The notes beneath the pieces are model-generated. The model saw only the letters and a program-made list of their open reading frames with translations. It was not told the origin of the DNA and searched no databases. From positions 612,505,673 to 612,569,672 of the forward strand of contig NC_081408.1 in NCBI RefSeq assembly GCF_030272615.1: a DNA stretch of 64,000 nt, given 5' to 3'. Source of the DNA: Cryptomeria japonica (taxonomy: Eukaryota; Streptophyta; Pinopsida; Cupressales; Cupressaceae). The position numbers were made by a program, and so were the translations under genes. This document shows, one piece after another, positions 49,643 to 60,500 of this stretch; position 1 is the first letter of the stretch; the number at the start of each line of letters is the position of its first letter.

Positions 49643-52600
49643 GGGTGGATTAAATCCATACAACTGCGTAACTTGTAGATCTAAAACAATGATGCATGTA
49701 AAACTCATCATCACATCAATAACTTGCAAAATGAGATACAAATAAATACCATATGGATCTCAAGACAAAGACACCAAATCAACTCCAAATCCACTTTGCC
49801 AAATAATTCCACTAGTCAAAGAATCCATCAAGAAAATATTGTAGAGATGATGAGGGACTAATGATTGCATACCAACATCTCCTCAATGAGAAAGTTGCAA
49901 ACAACCTCCTTGAATCATGCACTAAACATGCATGCAAACCCACAACTATCTTTCATCTAGAACCACCTATTGATGTTTTTTTATGCACCGCGAACATAAT
50001 AAAATACCAAGGTATTCTATCATCTCTTGAACAAAGAAACTTTGAATGCTAAACAAAGTGATCAATCAAAGCAACTCCAAGGTTTACAATATGAACTATG
50101 CAACTTAATTGCATGGAATAGACTTAGTGAATATGGTGTGATTTTGCTGGAATCACAAGAGGGCTTACATTTTTCTTGAACTCTATCGGAACTTGGACTC
50201 TACACTAACTTGCTTGGAAAATAAAAGACAAAAGAGATAAAGGGTTTAGAGATCTAATTTAATCCTAAGAATAGTGACAATAAAGGATGATGATTTGATA
50301 GATGAATTCCATAATCAAGCTTTGCTTTGCCATGCAGAAACAAGTACACAAAACTAATGCAATCTTCTAAGGAATAACGAAGGGTTTTCATATCATGAAC
50401 ATTCATTCGAATACACAAAACTAGCGCAATTTAAGTGAACATTCACAATTGAACTTATGCTTAATAAGTTCAGACTAACCGTACATTGCAACTTACAACT
50501 AGCAAATTACAAATAGTATGAATAGGAATTCCATCAAGAAATCATCACATTTCTCCATTGCAATATATGAGATTTATCTAAACTTGAGAAGTAACAAGAA
50601 GCCATGCAACATGTAGAAATTACACATAGAAATCCACCATGCTTCAATGAAGATCATGTATTAAAATCAACAAGTCTTGGCAACAATTCCCTCTTTCCTA
50701 CTACTCTACTATACTTTCTATCTAACTGCTATCTATGAACTATTAATTGTTGACTAGCAACTATTAACCTTTACAAATGAAAAGGCTAGGCCTTTTATAG
50801 ACCCCCATTATAATGAATGACCCAGATTGACTATCAAATCAATAGTCGAGATAATATAGTGAAACCCTAATTAGGGCTTGTTATAACAAACTCCATCCTA
50901 GCCAATTAAATAATTACATTGAATAGGACACATGTCCACCTTGAATTCTAACCAATGAGGAAATAGGTTAGGTATGCTTGAACAAACTTTGATGCATTGG
51001 AATGTGTCACTAGCTCATTCATTAGATGAATCAAGTACGATGAACTTGGACATGTCAATGTGGCTTCAATTGATTAGGTTGATGATGATTGGATGCCAGC
51101 TCAACTTGCCAAGTCATTCATCACAAAGCTTATGTGATTGAGCAATATCTCTTGATACTCAACATTATCTAGTTTTCTCAACATGATGAAGGTGGTGGGA
51201 CATATTCCCAAATTGTATCATCTAGATGATCAAGTCCTTAGCTTTCGATTAATTCTTCTGAAACTATCTACTTGATCATGTTTGTGTCCTTCCATCTTCC
51301 TGATAGTTCTTGATCCTTTTATGTGACCATGTGCTTAATGAAGTATATGTTTGATGATGCTTGGTCCTCCTTTTGTTGCATCTCCATACCGATGATACTT
51401 GCTTCAACTTCATGGTGCATATACTTGACTTGAATGGCTTGCTTTGATGAAATCCTCTTTGAGATTCAAAAATCTACCTCTTTGTGGGGTAATTCACCTT
51501 GGTGAATATGTTTTATATAGACTTTGTAATGCCTAGGCTTGATGTAGAACCCACTTATTCTTGATCTATCCAACCTTGATCACCTTTGTAACTCTGACTT
51601 GAATATCTTGGTCATTGGTGATTGATGTCTTACATATGGCCTATCGTGTTGTAGATCCCTTCATTTTAAAGCAATCCTTATTGATTTCTCCTTATTCTAC
51701 TAATTGTTATTCTTGGATTTTCAAAGGGAATGCAAGATAGTCTTCTGTTTCTTCCTTGTTGAATCTTCATAATATCTTGATCATCATTTGACATTGTCCT
51801 TGCACCTTGAGATGCTCCTTCCTTTGTATTGCATTGTTGAAAGCTTTGAATAGGTTTAGCTCCTCATGTTGCCATCCTAAACTTGTGAATCTTGGTGTTG
51901 ATATTGATGTGAAAACCCTCCATGATGCCAATGTCCTCTTTCATGCCTTGAAGCCTCCTTTCATCAAGTTTCTTCATCCTTGCATTGAAGAATGATGTTG
52001 GCATGCTCTACATGTTGGGTAAGGTGTTATTTTCCTTGTAATGAAGTCCTCATTACATTTTGAAAGCAAGAAAGAACATATCGTGAATGAAATGAAAAAT
52101 AAATAATGCATCACAAATAAATTTAATCTGATTTTATACCCTAATTCACAGACATTCTCCCTAATTCTTCTCCTCTTAATTGGTTGCAAATTGAATTTGA
52201 TGAGCATTTGATCTTTGTTTTATATGCTTCCTTTTTACCTTTGCCTTCATTTCACCTCCATAGGTCAGCCAGCCCAATAATTGTTTATTAAATTCATGAA
52301 TTTACCTTCCTTCTAGCTGACTTAAGGTGCTCTTCTCTTGCTGAGTGGGTTTGGACTCCTCTCATGCACAAGTTTAGGTGCAAATAACAAGAAGGTTTGC
52401 ACAGATTGGGGTCGGCAATGTAGAAAATTACTGATTTTATCCTTTAAACATTTGCATTTTTCCTCAAAATAAGGCCAACTTAGGGCTATTTTACCCCCGA
52501 GTGGGTTTGAAAGGCTCATATGCACAGACTAGAGGTGAGAGAGAGAGAGGGTGAGAGGAAGAGATAATGACCTCGAGAGGGTAGAGAAAGAGAAGTAGAG

Positions 52601-52724
52601 AGGGAGAGAAGAAGAGAGGGATGGAGAAAGAGACCTAGAGAGGGATAGAGAAGAGAGATAGAATAGAGATACCAATGCCAATCTTTTTCTATAAAATTTT
52701 TTTTTCTGAAAAATCGGCCTACTG
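49643..52724. other. CACTA 3' region, no gene recognised
   Basis: AT-rich DNA with short frames only (under 85 codons) and no recognisable domains. The last 200 bp (about 52530-52680) are a degenerate GA-rich tract. Confidence 0.5.
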
Positions 52725-52934
52725 TCGGAATTCTAACATCAAAGCGTAAAAATTCCAACAGAGGAGTGTCGTTAGATGCACAACATCCTCATCGGAGCTC
52801 TCCTGGAGGCCATCGTAATTCCGATGCCAAAGGATTAAAATTACGACAGCCTCCAGGAGAGTTCCGACAAGGATTCTGTGCATTCGACGACACTCCTTTG
52901 TCGAAATTTTTACGCTTTGATGATGGAATTCTGA
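52725..52934. repeat. Long inverted repeat (potential hairpin) in the CACTA right subterminal region
   Basis: Arms 52725-52820 and 52839-52934 (96 bp each) pair at roughly 80 percent of positions around an 18-bp spacer. Shared blocks include CATCAAAGCGTAAAAATT, GGAGTGTCGT and CTCTCCTGGAGG. Most differences are C/T or G/A. Motifs such as TCGGAATT and TTCCGAC are those found near both CACTA ends. Confidence 0.9.
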
Positions 52935-53149
52935 CGTTAGCCCAAGATTGAGATGATATTCTTTTTGGGTATGAGTATTAATGGTGGCCATCGGAAAGGA
53001 TGGCACTAATGTCAGAATTGCAACGACCACAAGTATAGTCAAAAATTTCGACAAAAAGTTTTCGACGGCTTTTTTTGTCGGTAGTGCGACAAAAATGCGT
53101 TGGACTTTCGACGATTTGCCATCAAAATTTTGACTTGAATGTACTAGTG
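52935..53149 (+). repeat. CACTA right terminal and subterminal region
   Basis: Contains TTTCGACAAAAAGTTTTCGACGG, TTGTCGG and CTTTCGACGA, likely transposase-binding motifs, and ends GTACATTC/CACTAG on the minus strand. The 3-bp duplication TGC follows. Confidence 0.85.
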
Positions 53150-53152
53150 TGC

Positions 53153-53560
53153 AGCGAGTGATTCATCATCATTGACTTGGTACCTGGTTTTGTGACACTT
53201 TGACATTATTGGTGCAACATAGGCTCTCATTCTTCCTTATGGGGAGGTATTTTTCTCAACATCATTGGACCATCTTTGCAGGAGATTTGACATTGAGGGG
53301 GGGCTTCATGGTCTCTTCTTCTCTCTTATGGGGGGGACATATTTTTTGTTCTTCTCATTCATGATTGAGAGAATTGTGTGCTTTCATCATCTCTCTTCTA
53401 GGGGAGGGTTTTTTCCCATTGGGTTTTTCTCTCTTTCTTCGTTTATGGGAGATTGCATTTACATTTGTACATGGGTACCCAACATGGCCTAGTAGACAGG
53501 ACCCATCTTGCATTGCTTAGTTGCATTGTAGACTTAAGTGCATTCCCCTAAGTTGCACTT
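53153..53560 (+). other. Internal non-coding region of the Copia-like element (right of the CACTA insertion)
   Basis: It continues the internal domain interrupted at 18541. A 75-codon frame (53265-53492) is Phe/Ser-rich with no recognised domain. It ends in a G-rich tract. Confidence 0.55.
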
Positions 53561-53577
53561 AAGGGGGGGTGTTGACA
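53561..53577 (+). other. Polypurine tract and 8-bp 3' LTR of the Copia-like element
   Basis: AAGGGGGGG (53561-53569) is followed by TGTTGACA and then the target duplication TGGTG. TGTTG equals the start of the 5' LTR and ACA equals its end, so the 3' LTR appears reduced to its two termini. Confidence 0.7.
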
Positions 53578-54480
53578 TGGTGTCCTAAGGGGTCATGGGA
53601 CACCATATGAACCCTAAGGACAACATACAACCCCTTATGACACCATATTGGGTTGTAATGAGTCATATGGTGTCCATAGGGGTCATATTTTGTCCTACGA
53701 CCCCTTAGGACACCATATGACCCTTTAAGACACTACATTGGGTCGTTATGGGTCCTATGGTGTCTTAAAAGGTCATATTACATCCTATGACCCCTTAGGA
53801 TACCATATGACCCCTTAAGACACCAAATTGTGTTGTTATGGATCATATGGTGTCCTAAGGGGTCATGGGACACCATATGACCCCTAAGGACAATATATGA
53901 CCCCTTATGACACCATATTGGGTCGTTATAAGTTATATAGTGTCCATAGGAGTTATATTGTGTCCTACGACCCCTTAGGACACCATATGACCCCTTAAGA
54001 TACCATATTGGGTCGTTATGGGTCCTATGATGTCCTAAGGGGTCATATTGTGTCCTACAACCCCTTAGGACACCATATGACCCCTTAAGACAGAAAATTG
54101 TATCGTTATGACCCCTTATGACACCATAGGACCCATAATGACCCAATATGGTGTCGTAAGGGGTTGTATGTTGTCTTTAGGGCTCATATGGTGTCCCATG
54201 ACCCCTAAGGACAACATATGACACCATATGACCCAATTTGGTGTCCTAAGGGGTCATGGGACACCATATGACCCCTAAGGACAACATACGACCCCTTATG
54301 ACACCATATTGGGTTGTTATGAGTCATATGATGTTCATAGGGGTAATATTATGTCCTACGACCCCTTAGGACACCATATGACCCCTTAAGACACCAAATT
54401 GTATTGTTATGGGTCATATGGTGTTCTAAGGGGTCATGGGACACCATATGACCGCTAAGGACAATATACGGCCCCTTATA
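53578..54480. repeat. Satellite-like tandem array, right segment
   Basis: It continues the array broken at 16950 and has about two higher-order units. A block at about 54107-54206 is inverted relative to its neighbours. The 122-codon minus-strand frame (53778-54146) is repeat-derived. Confidence 0.92.
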
Positions 54481-55244
54481 GTCACTCTATCTCTCCCCCC
54501 CTCTCTCTCTCTCTCCCTCTTCTTCTCTCTCTCTCTCTCTCTCCCATAACCTCTCTCTAAAATATGAGTAATAAAATTGGATATCGGATTTTATTGGATA
54601 TTCGATTTCTATCACTGCCATTAATGTGGCAATAGTGTAAAAAAGGTGGCAATGGAAAAAAATTTTGGGACCACAAATTTATACATTAAAATCGGATATC
54701 TGATTTTTATACTTAGATTATTTTAAAATAACATTATATTATATAATATAATAATATATTATATTATGTAATAATATAATAATATATTATATAATATGTA
54801 TTATATAATATATTATATTATATTATATATTGTATAATACATAATAAATAATATAATAATATAATATATAATATAATAATATATTATATAATATATTATT
54901 ATATTATATAATATAATATATTATTATATTATATATTATAATATAATATTTATAATCTAAAATTATATTATATATTATGTATTATATAATATATAATATA
55001 ATAATATATTATATATTATATAATATGTAATATATAATATATTATTATATTACATATATATTATATAATTTATTTTTTAATTAAAAATTACCTATAAAAA
55101 TTAGATATCCGATTTTATCCGATATCCGATTTGCTTAGGTGTTTACCATGCCAAGCTGTACTAACACCCAGGCCAAGCAAAAGTTCAACATGGATTTTCC
55201 CGTTTTTAGGTGAGTGGAGAAGGCTATTTTTTCACATTGCCACT
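54481..55244. repeat. Right arm of the inverted-repeat element: CT tract and AT-rich block
   Basis: The CT-rich tract at 54490-54545 mirrors the AG tract of the left arm. Copies of TTGGATATCGGATTTT and AAAATCGGATATCTGATT follow. A block at about 54710-55080 is built of ATATTATATAATAT variants. No coding frame. Confidence 0.8.
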
Positions 55245-55274
55245 TTTTGGCCCCCCATGATCCTGCACTAGCCC

Positions 55275-55555
<281 letters not shown>

Positions 55556-56024
55556 ACCATGGGCACCTAAGAAGCGTGGGTAAATCAATGATGCAACCTA
55601 AGGATCTATACATCTCGTGACCTGATATCCTCTCACCTTACTCCACTCTTGATACTATGGAAAACATCTCTCCTTGATGGTCTCCTCCGAGACCACCCTC
55701 ACCACATCAGCAAAATAATCAAGACCCCTCACCTCACTCCTCAAGTGTCTATAAATATCATCTATAACCTCAGGTGAGAATGAGGTGTGAGAAACTAAGT
55801 GGTCCCTCAATGTCTGCAAACTATCAAAAATGGATTTGCATGTACTCATGTACACACCATCAGTACGTGGGTCATCTAATATGACCCTCAACCTATGTAG
55901 CTCACGATCACTATACTGGAAAATGGTACAAATATCAAGCAACAGGGGATCCTAGTGTGGAGGATCTATATCATCAATGTTTGGCTCCTGATCAGGAGCC
56001 TGTGCAGGTGGATCCTGGGATGCC
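55556..56024 (-). pseudogene. Truncated hypothetical ORF cut by the Gypsy LTR
   Basis: A minus-strand frame starts at ATG 56024 (MASQDPPAQAPDQEP) and reads to the Gypsy boundary at 55556. It has stops TAG near 55955, TAG 55655-55657 and another near 55600. The middle part (55942-55655) is a well-composed alpha-helical sequence with many Asp, Arg and Leu (DRELHRLRVILDDPRTDGVY). I do not recognise a domain. It may be the N-terminal part of a transposon or retrotransposon protein. Its 3' part should lie left of the window, beyond the far end of the Gypsy element. Confidence 0.45.
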
Positions 56025-56180
56025 ATCTATCTAGGTAGGTCATAAAGTTAAAATAAATACGTAAGCACACACACATGAAGTGCATTCAATTCAAACCATT
56101 AAAAATTAAAATCAGTTAAATTCTAGAGAGAGAGAGATCATTAATCTTGAGCTCATTAAAAATTATATAAATATATATAA

Positions 56181-56224
<44 letters not shown>

Positions 56225-56228
<4 letters not shown>

Positions 56229-57453
56229 ATTATGTGTTGCATTGATGTTTTGTCATTGATGTCAACACTAGCCAATATGGATGGTTACCGACAGACAAGT
56301 TTTTGGTTATCGGTAGAAGATATTATCTGTTGGACACTTCCGAAATGTTTGGATCAATAAAGTATATTGGATTTCATGAGTTATATGCTCCGTGAGCATG
56401 TTTTGGTTAGTTGGTATTGGCTTGGTAATTTGATGTTATCATACACTCTCGTAAACCCTTATCGACACTAGTTTAAGGCTTTACTGGCAGAGCTTTCATT
56501 GCAGAATCATGATAGGATGCACAATTGGTGTTGGTGCAGCTTCTTTGAGGATTTCAAGATGCTGAAGATGTTCGTTGATCATGCTTCAATTTCTTGAAGA
56601 CCTTGCTTTGGCATGGAGGACCCATAATAGGTCCGATACCTATCCAAGTTATGGACCAATATCATGCTAAGGTGTAATCTACACATTACCTAGATGATTC
56701 AAGATAATTTATGGATTTGTTATTATTGTTTTGGTCTTAAGTCGACATGGCATATCATTGTAATAAGGAATTATGTAATGATATTATTGTAATATCTTTA
56801 GGTGGCTGACCTAATTGGTTTAGGCCTTAGGGTCTGTATAAATAAGAGGTAGAAACTCTTTGTAAAGTATCATGGTTATTGGAAAAGTTATGGTCAAGGA
56901 ATGTAATGTGCGAATATTGTAATATCATTTAGGCAGAGGAGTTGATCGATCATTGGTGATTGGATTGGATTCAGAAGAGGATTTAGTCCTTAGGCATTGA
57001 GCTTAATCGGAACTGTAATCAGGCATAGTAGATGCTATTTCCAACAGTTCACTCTATTCGATTGTTGTCCATTTATCTTGAGAAGGTTGTAGCCTCTCTG
57101 TAGTCAGTGAGACTCTTTTTTTAATGAGCAGTATGCTCTAGGTAGTGTGCTTTCCTACAAGTGTAGACCCCTCATTGTAACACATACTTTCTATAGAAGT
57201 ATCATCTGATTGTGGGTAGGCTTCCCATCGTGGTTTTTCCCTTTTCGATTTTTCTACGTACAAATCATGGTGTTATGTGGTATGGTTTCTTTTCATTGAT
57301 TATCTGGTTAATTGTTAAGTTGTATTGTTTATCGGCATCCGTCTGTGCTTTACCAGTACTTGATTTGTTTAAGGTTGTATTGTGGATTAAAAGTGATAAT
57401 CTGTTAACAACTGATTCACCCCCCCTCTTAGTTGTTCACTAGTTATCCTAACA
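56225..57453 (+). repeat. 5' LTR of the Copia element
   Basis: It matches 62018-63278. The first 20 or so bases present in the 3' LTR (TGTTGGCATTATGGATGAAT) are missing and TA repeats abut instead. TATA box TATAAATA is at 56837-56844. It ends TATCCTAACA. Confidence 0.92.
56837..56844 (+). promoter_or_regulatory. TATA box in the Copia 5' LTR
   Basis: TATAAATA in a conserved context (CTGTATAAATAAGAGGTAG), repeated in the 3' LTR at 62646-62653. The transcript start of the element would lie about 30 bp downstream. Confidence 0.6.
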
Positions 57454-57455
57454 AT

Positions 57456-57467
57456 TGGTATTAGAGC
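57456..57467 (+). other. Primer-binding site of the Copia element
   Basis: TGGTATTAGAGC differs at one base from TGGTATCAGAGC, the initiator tRNA-Met site, and sits two bases after the LTR. Confidence 0.9.
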
Positions 57468-57511
57468 TTTGGTCCTCTTTTGCAGAAGCTTAACCATTTG
57501 AGGTAGATCCT

Positions 57512-60500
57512 ATGGCATCTAACACTTCTAATCCACCGGCAACTATTTTCAGAAGAGAAATCCCTTAGCTTGATGGAACAAATTATGGGATATGGAAAAT
57601 TCAAATGGAGACTCATCTTAGATGTCTTGGCAAGGATATTTGGGAGATCACCGATAAAGGATACACACCTTATAATCCGACATCTGGCAATCCTGCTCCT
57701 GTAGACCTGGATAAGAATATTGAAAATGATTGCAAAGCTAGAGAAGCCCTCTTGTGTGCACTTACTGATCAACAGATTATGGGATTGACTAACAAATCAT
57801 CTGCTAAGGTTATATGGGACAAATTGCAAACTCTGAATGAAGGTGACCCTACTGTCAAAATTGCTAAACTTGATGGTTATTGGGTAAGGTATGAAAACTT
57901 GAAAATGGAAGAAAATGAAAGAATCGTTGTGTTTGTGGAAAGAGTAAATGAGATTGTTATGGGAATTCAATGTTGTGAAGGATTTCTAAGTGAAGATGAA
58001 ATAGTTTCCAAAGTATTGAGAGCCCTTCCACCAGCTTACAATGTGAAGGCAACTGCAATTAATGATTTAAGAACAATGGCAAACACTTCAGTCAACAAAG
58101 ACATTCTAATTGGGAAATTATCTGCTTTTGAGCTTGAAGAATTTGGATCTTCTTGAGTTGTAAATTCTGAACTTGCTTTTCATGCATCATCATCAACATC
58201 TACTGGTAAAAGTGATTGGAGAGCCCTATATGCAAAAGAACTAGAAGACATGAGGAAAGAAGATGAAGAGCTTGAGCAACTTGAAGCCTTATTTGCTAGA
58301 ACAGTACCTAAAGGTCCAACTGGAAGTAAGTATGAAGGAAAAGAACCTTTTAAATGTTTTGTATGTAATAAGATTGGTCATTTTGCATCTAGATGTCCTG
58401 AAAAGAATGCACTGTTTGAGGAAAGAGTTAAGAAAACTTTTAAGCCTAACCCAAACAGATATAGATTAAAGAAAAACAAACAATGCTACATAGCAGATGA
58501 GGAAGTAGTAACTGATGACTCTGGAGATGAACCGATAGAAGACTCTGCTAGTGGATCTAGAAATGGAAAAGAATGGGTGTTCTATGCTTTGAAGGAAGAT
58601 GAATCGGAACCGGCTATCAAAAATGAAGAGAAGGCCCTGGCAGCAAAAGTTGAAGATAAATATGAATGGGTAATTGATAGTGGATGCTCACATCATATGA
58701 CTAGAGATAAAAGAAAATTTATGTCCCTACAAGAATACAATGGTGGTCAAGTCAGATTTGGAGATGACAAGGCATGTATGATCAAAGGTAGAGGTATTAT
58801 TTCTTTGGATGGCAAGCATAACACTGATAATGTCTATTATGTAGAAGGTTTAAGACATAATCTCTTGAGTGTTGGACAATTAGTTGATAAGGGTTTTCAA
58901 CTTTAGTTTAAAGACAAAAAATGCAAAATCATTAACAAGACTGGTTTGGAAATTGCAACCGGTATTCAGTCAGGAAGTAACATTTTTCACTTGAACACAG
59001 GTTTGATTTCTCATATTGATGAGATTTGGCTATGAGATAAGAGGTTGTGTCATTCTAATTTTGATTGTATTGTTAAAATCAGTTCAACTAAGGCAGTTAG
59101 AGATATACCTAAGATTATGAAGCCTCATAATCTGGTATGTAAGGAATGTCAATTGGGTAAGCAAGTCAGAAGTTCTTTTAAGAGCATACATGATAAATCT
59201 AATGATATACTTGATTTGATTCACACTGACTTATGTGGTCCAACAAGGACTAGAAGCTTTCAAGGTGATAGGTATTTGATGATGATTATTCATGACTATT
59301 CTAGAATGATGTGGGTGACTTTTCTGAGGGAGAAGTTTGAAGCTTTTGAGAAATTCAAAATCTTTAAAGCAAAGGTTGAAATAGAAACTGGATTGAAAAT
59401 TAAATGTCTAAGATCAGATCATGGTGGTGAGTTCTCTTCTCATGAATTTAACAGTTATTGTGAGATAAATGGAATCAAAAGACAACTATCTACAGCCAAG
59501 ACTCCTTAGCAAAATGGAGTAGTTGAAAGGAAGAACAAAACCATTTTGGATGCAGCTATATCTATGATGATGGAAGCCAAATTCAACAGAGTTCACATCA
59601 AAGGTGAAACCGGTAAGACCCCTTATGAACTATGGTTTGGACATACACCTACTATTAAGTATTTCAAAAAATTTGGAAGTAAATGCTATATCAAAAGAGA
59701 TGATTCAATCAGAAAGTTTTATCCTAGATGTGATGAAGGGATATTTCTTGGTTATTCAATTTAGAGAAAAGCATATAGATGTTATAACAAAAGATTGTAG
59801 AAAATTGTGGAAAGTGCTAATGTGAAAGTTGATGAACAATATAGAAATCATTCTATATCATATGACAAGGAACCATCAATAGAAATGATCATAACTAAAC
59901 CGATAACGCCTCAACTGGTACAAGAAGTTGAAACAGTTACACCGACATAACCAGAAAATTCAACTATGACTGATGATCAGAGTGGTGAACTTGAAGTTCA
60001 AAAGACACCAAGGTATGTAAGATTAAATCATTTTGAAGATCAAATTATTGGAGATAGAAACAAGGGAGTTATGACAAGAAGAAAACTAGCAAATGAAGAG
60101 GTATGTCTTATTTCTCAAGTTGAACCGACAACTGCTATTGAAGCTTGTAAGGATAAACATTGGTTAAAGGCTATGGAAGATGAATTAGATCAAATAGAGA
60201 AGATTGAAACTTGGTCTTTAGTTTCTCGGCCTAAAAATAAGAATGTTATTGGAACTAAATGGGGTTTTAGAAAAAAACTGAATGAGGATGGTCAAGTTAT
60301 AAGGAACAAGGATAGATTGGTTTGTAAAGGATATTCTCAAATGGAAGGAATTGATTATGGTGAGACATTTGCACCTGTAGCTAGAATTGAAGCTGTTAGA
60401 CTATTTCTTGCCTATGCAGCTTATAAGAACTATAAGGTTTATCAAATGAATATCAAATGTGCATTTCTGAATGGTGAGCTTGAGGAAGAAGTTTACATTG

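Larger units (their letters stand above)
18545..53149 (+). mobile_element. CACTA (En/Spm) transposon carrying TNP2 and SET-TnpA genes
   Basis: The left end is CACTAATACATTTGGGGTC and the right end, read on the minus strand, is CACTAGTACATTCAAGTC. Both are flanked by the 3-bp duplication TGC (18542-18544 and 53150-53152). Subterminal regions are rich in TTCCGAC/GTCGGAATT/TCGACRA motifs, as expected for binding sites of a TnpA-type protein. It holds two plus-strand genes, a TNP2 transposase (37853-42178) and a SET plus TnpA-like gene (about 42638-46697). It was later split by a Tat-like Gypsy element. Without that insertion it is about 21.7 kb, long for the superfamily. Confidence 0.9.
16951..53577 (+). 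mobile_element. Non-coding Copia-like LTR element with an 8-bp 3' LTR
   Basis: It is inserted in the satellite array with a perfect 5-bp target duplication TGGTG (16946-16950 and 53578-53582). It has a 466-bp 5' LTR, a primer-binding site and a G-rich tract before TGTTGACA at the 3' end. After removing the CACTA insertion, the internal region is about 1.5 kb (17417-18541 plus 53153-53569) and shows no gag or pol. It was therefore non-autonomous. The element must be younger than the array and older than the CACTA insertion. Confidence 0.75.
13469..55274. mobile_element. Unclassified terminal-inverted-repeat element (hosts the nested stack)
   Basis: The left end is GGGTATGTGTAGGATCATGG (13469) and the right end, read on the minus strand, is GGGCTAGTGCAGGATCATGG (55274). 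This is an imperfect inverted repeat of about 30 bp that continues to a shared GCCAAAA. The flanks are AACT on both sides, and the empty site is seen at 4725-4728. Without later insertions it is about 5.2 kb: a left arm (13469-14640), a satellite-like array, a CT/AG tract and an AT-rich right arm. Copies of a GGATATCYGATTTT-like motif occur in both arms. I see no transposase, so it looks non-autonomous. A 4-bp duplication does not settle the superfamily. Confidence 0.72.
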
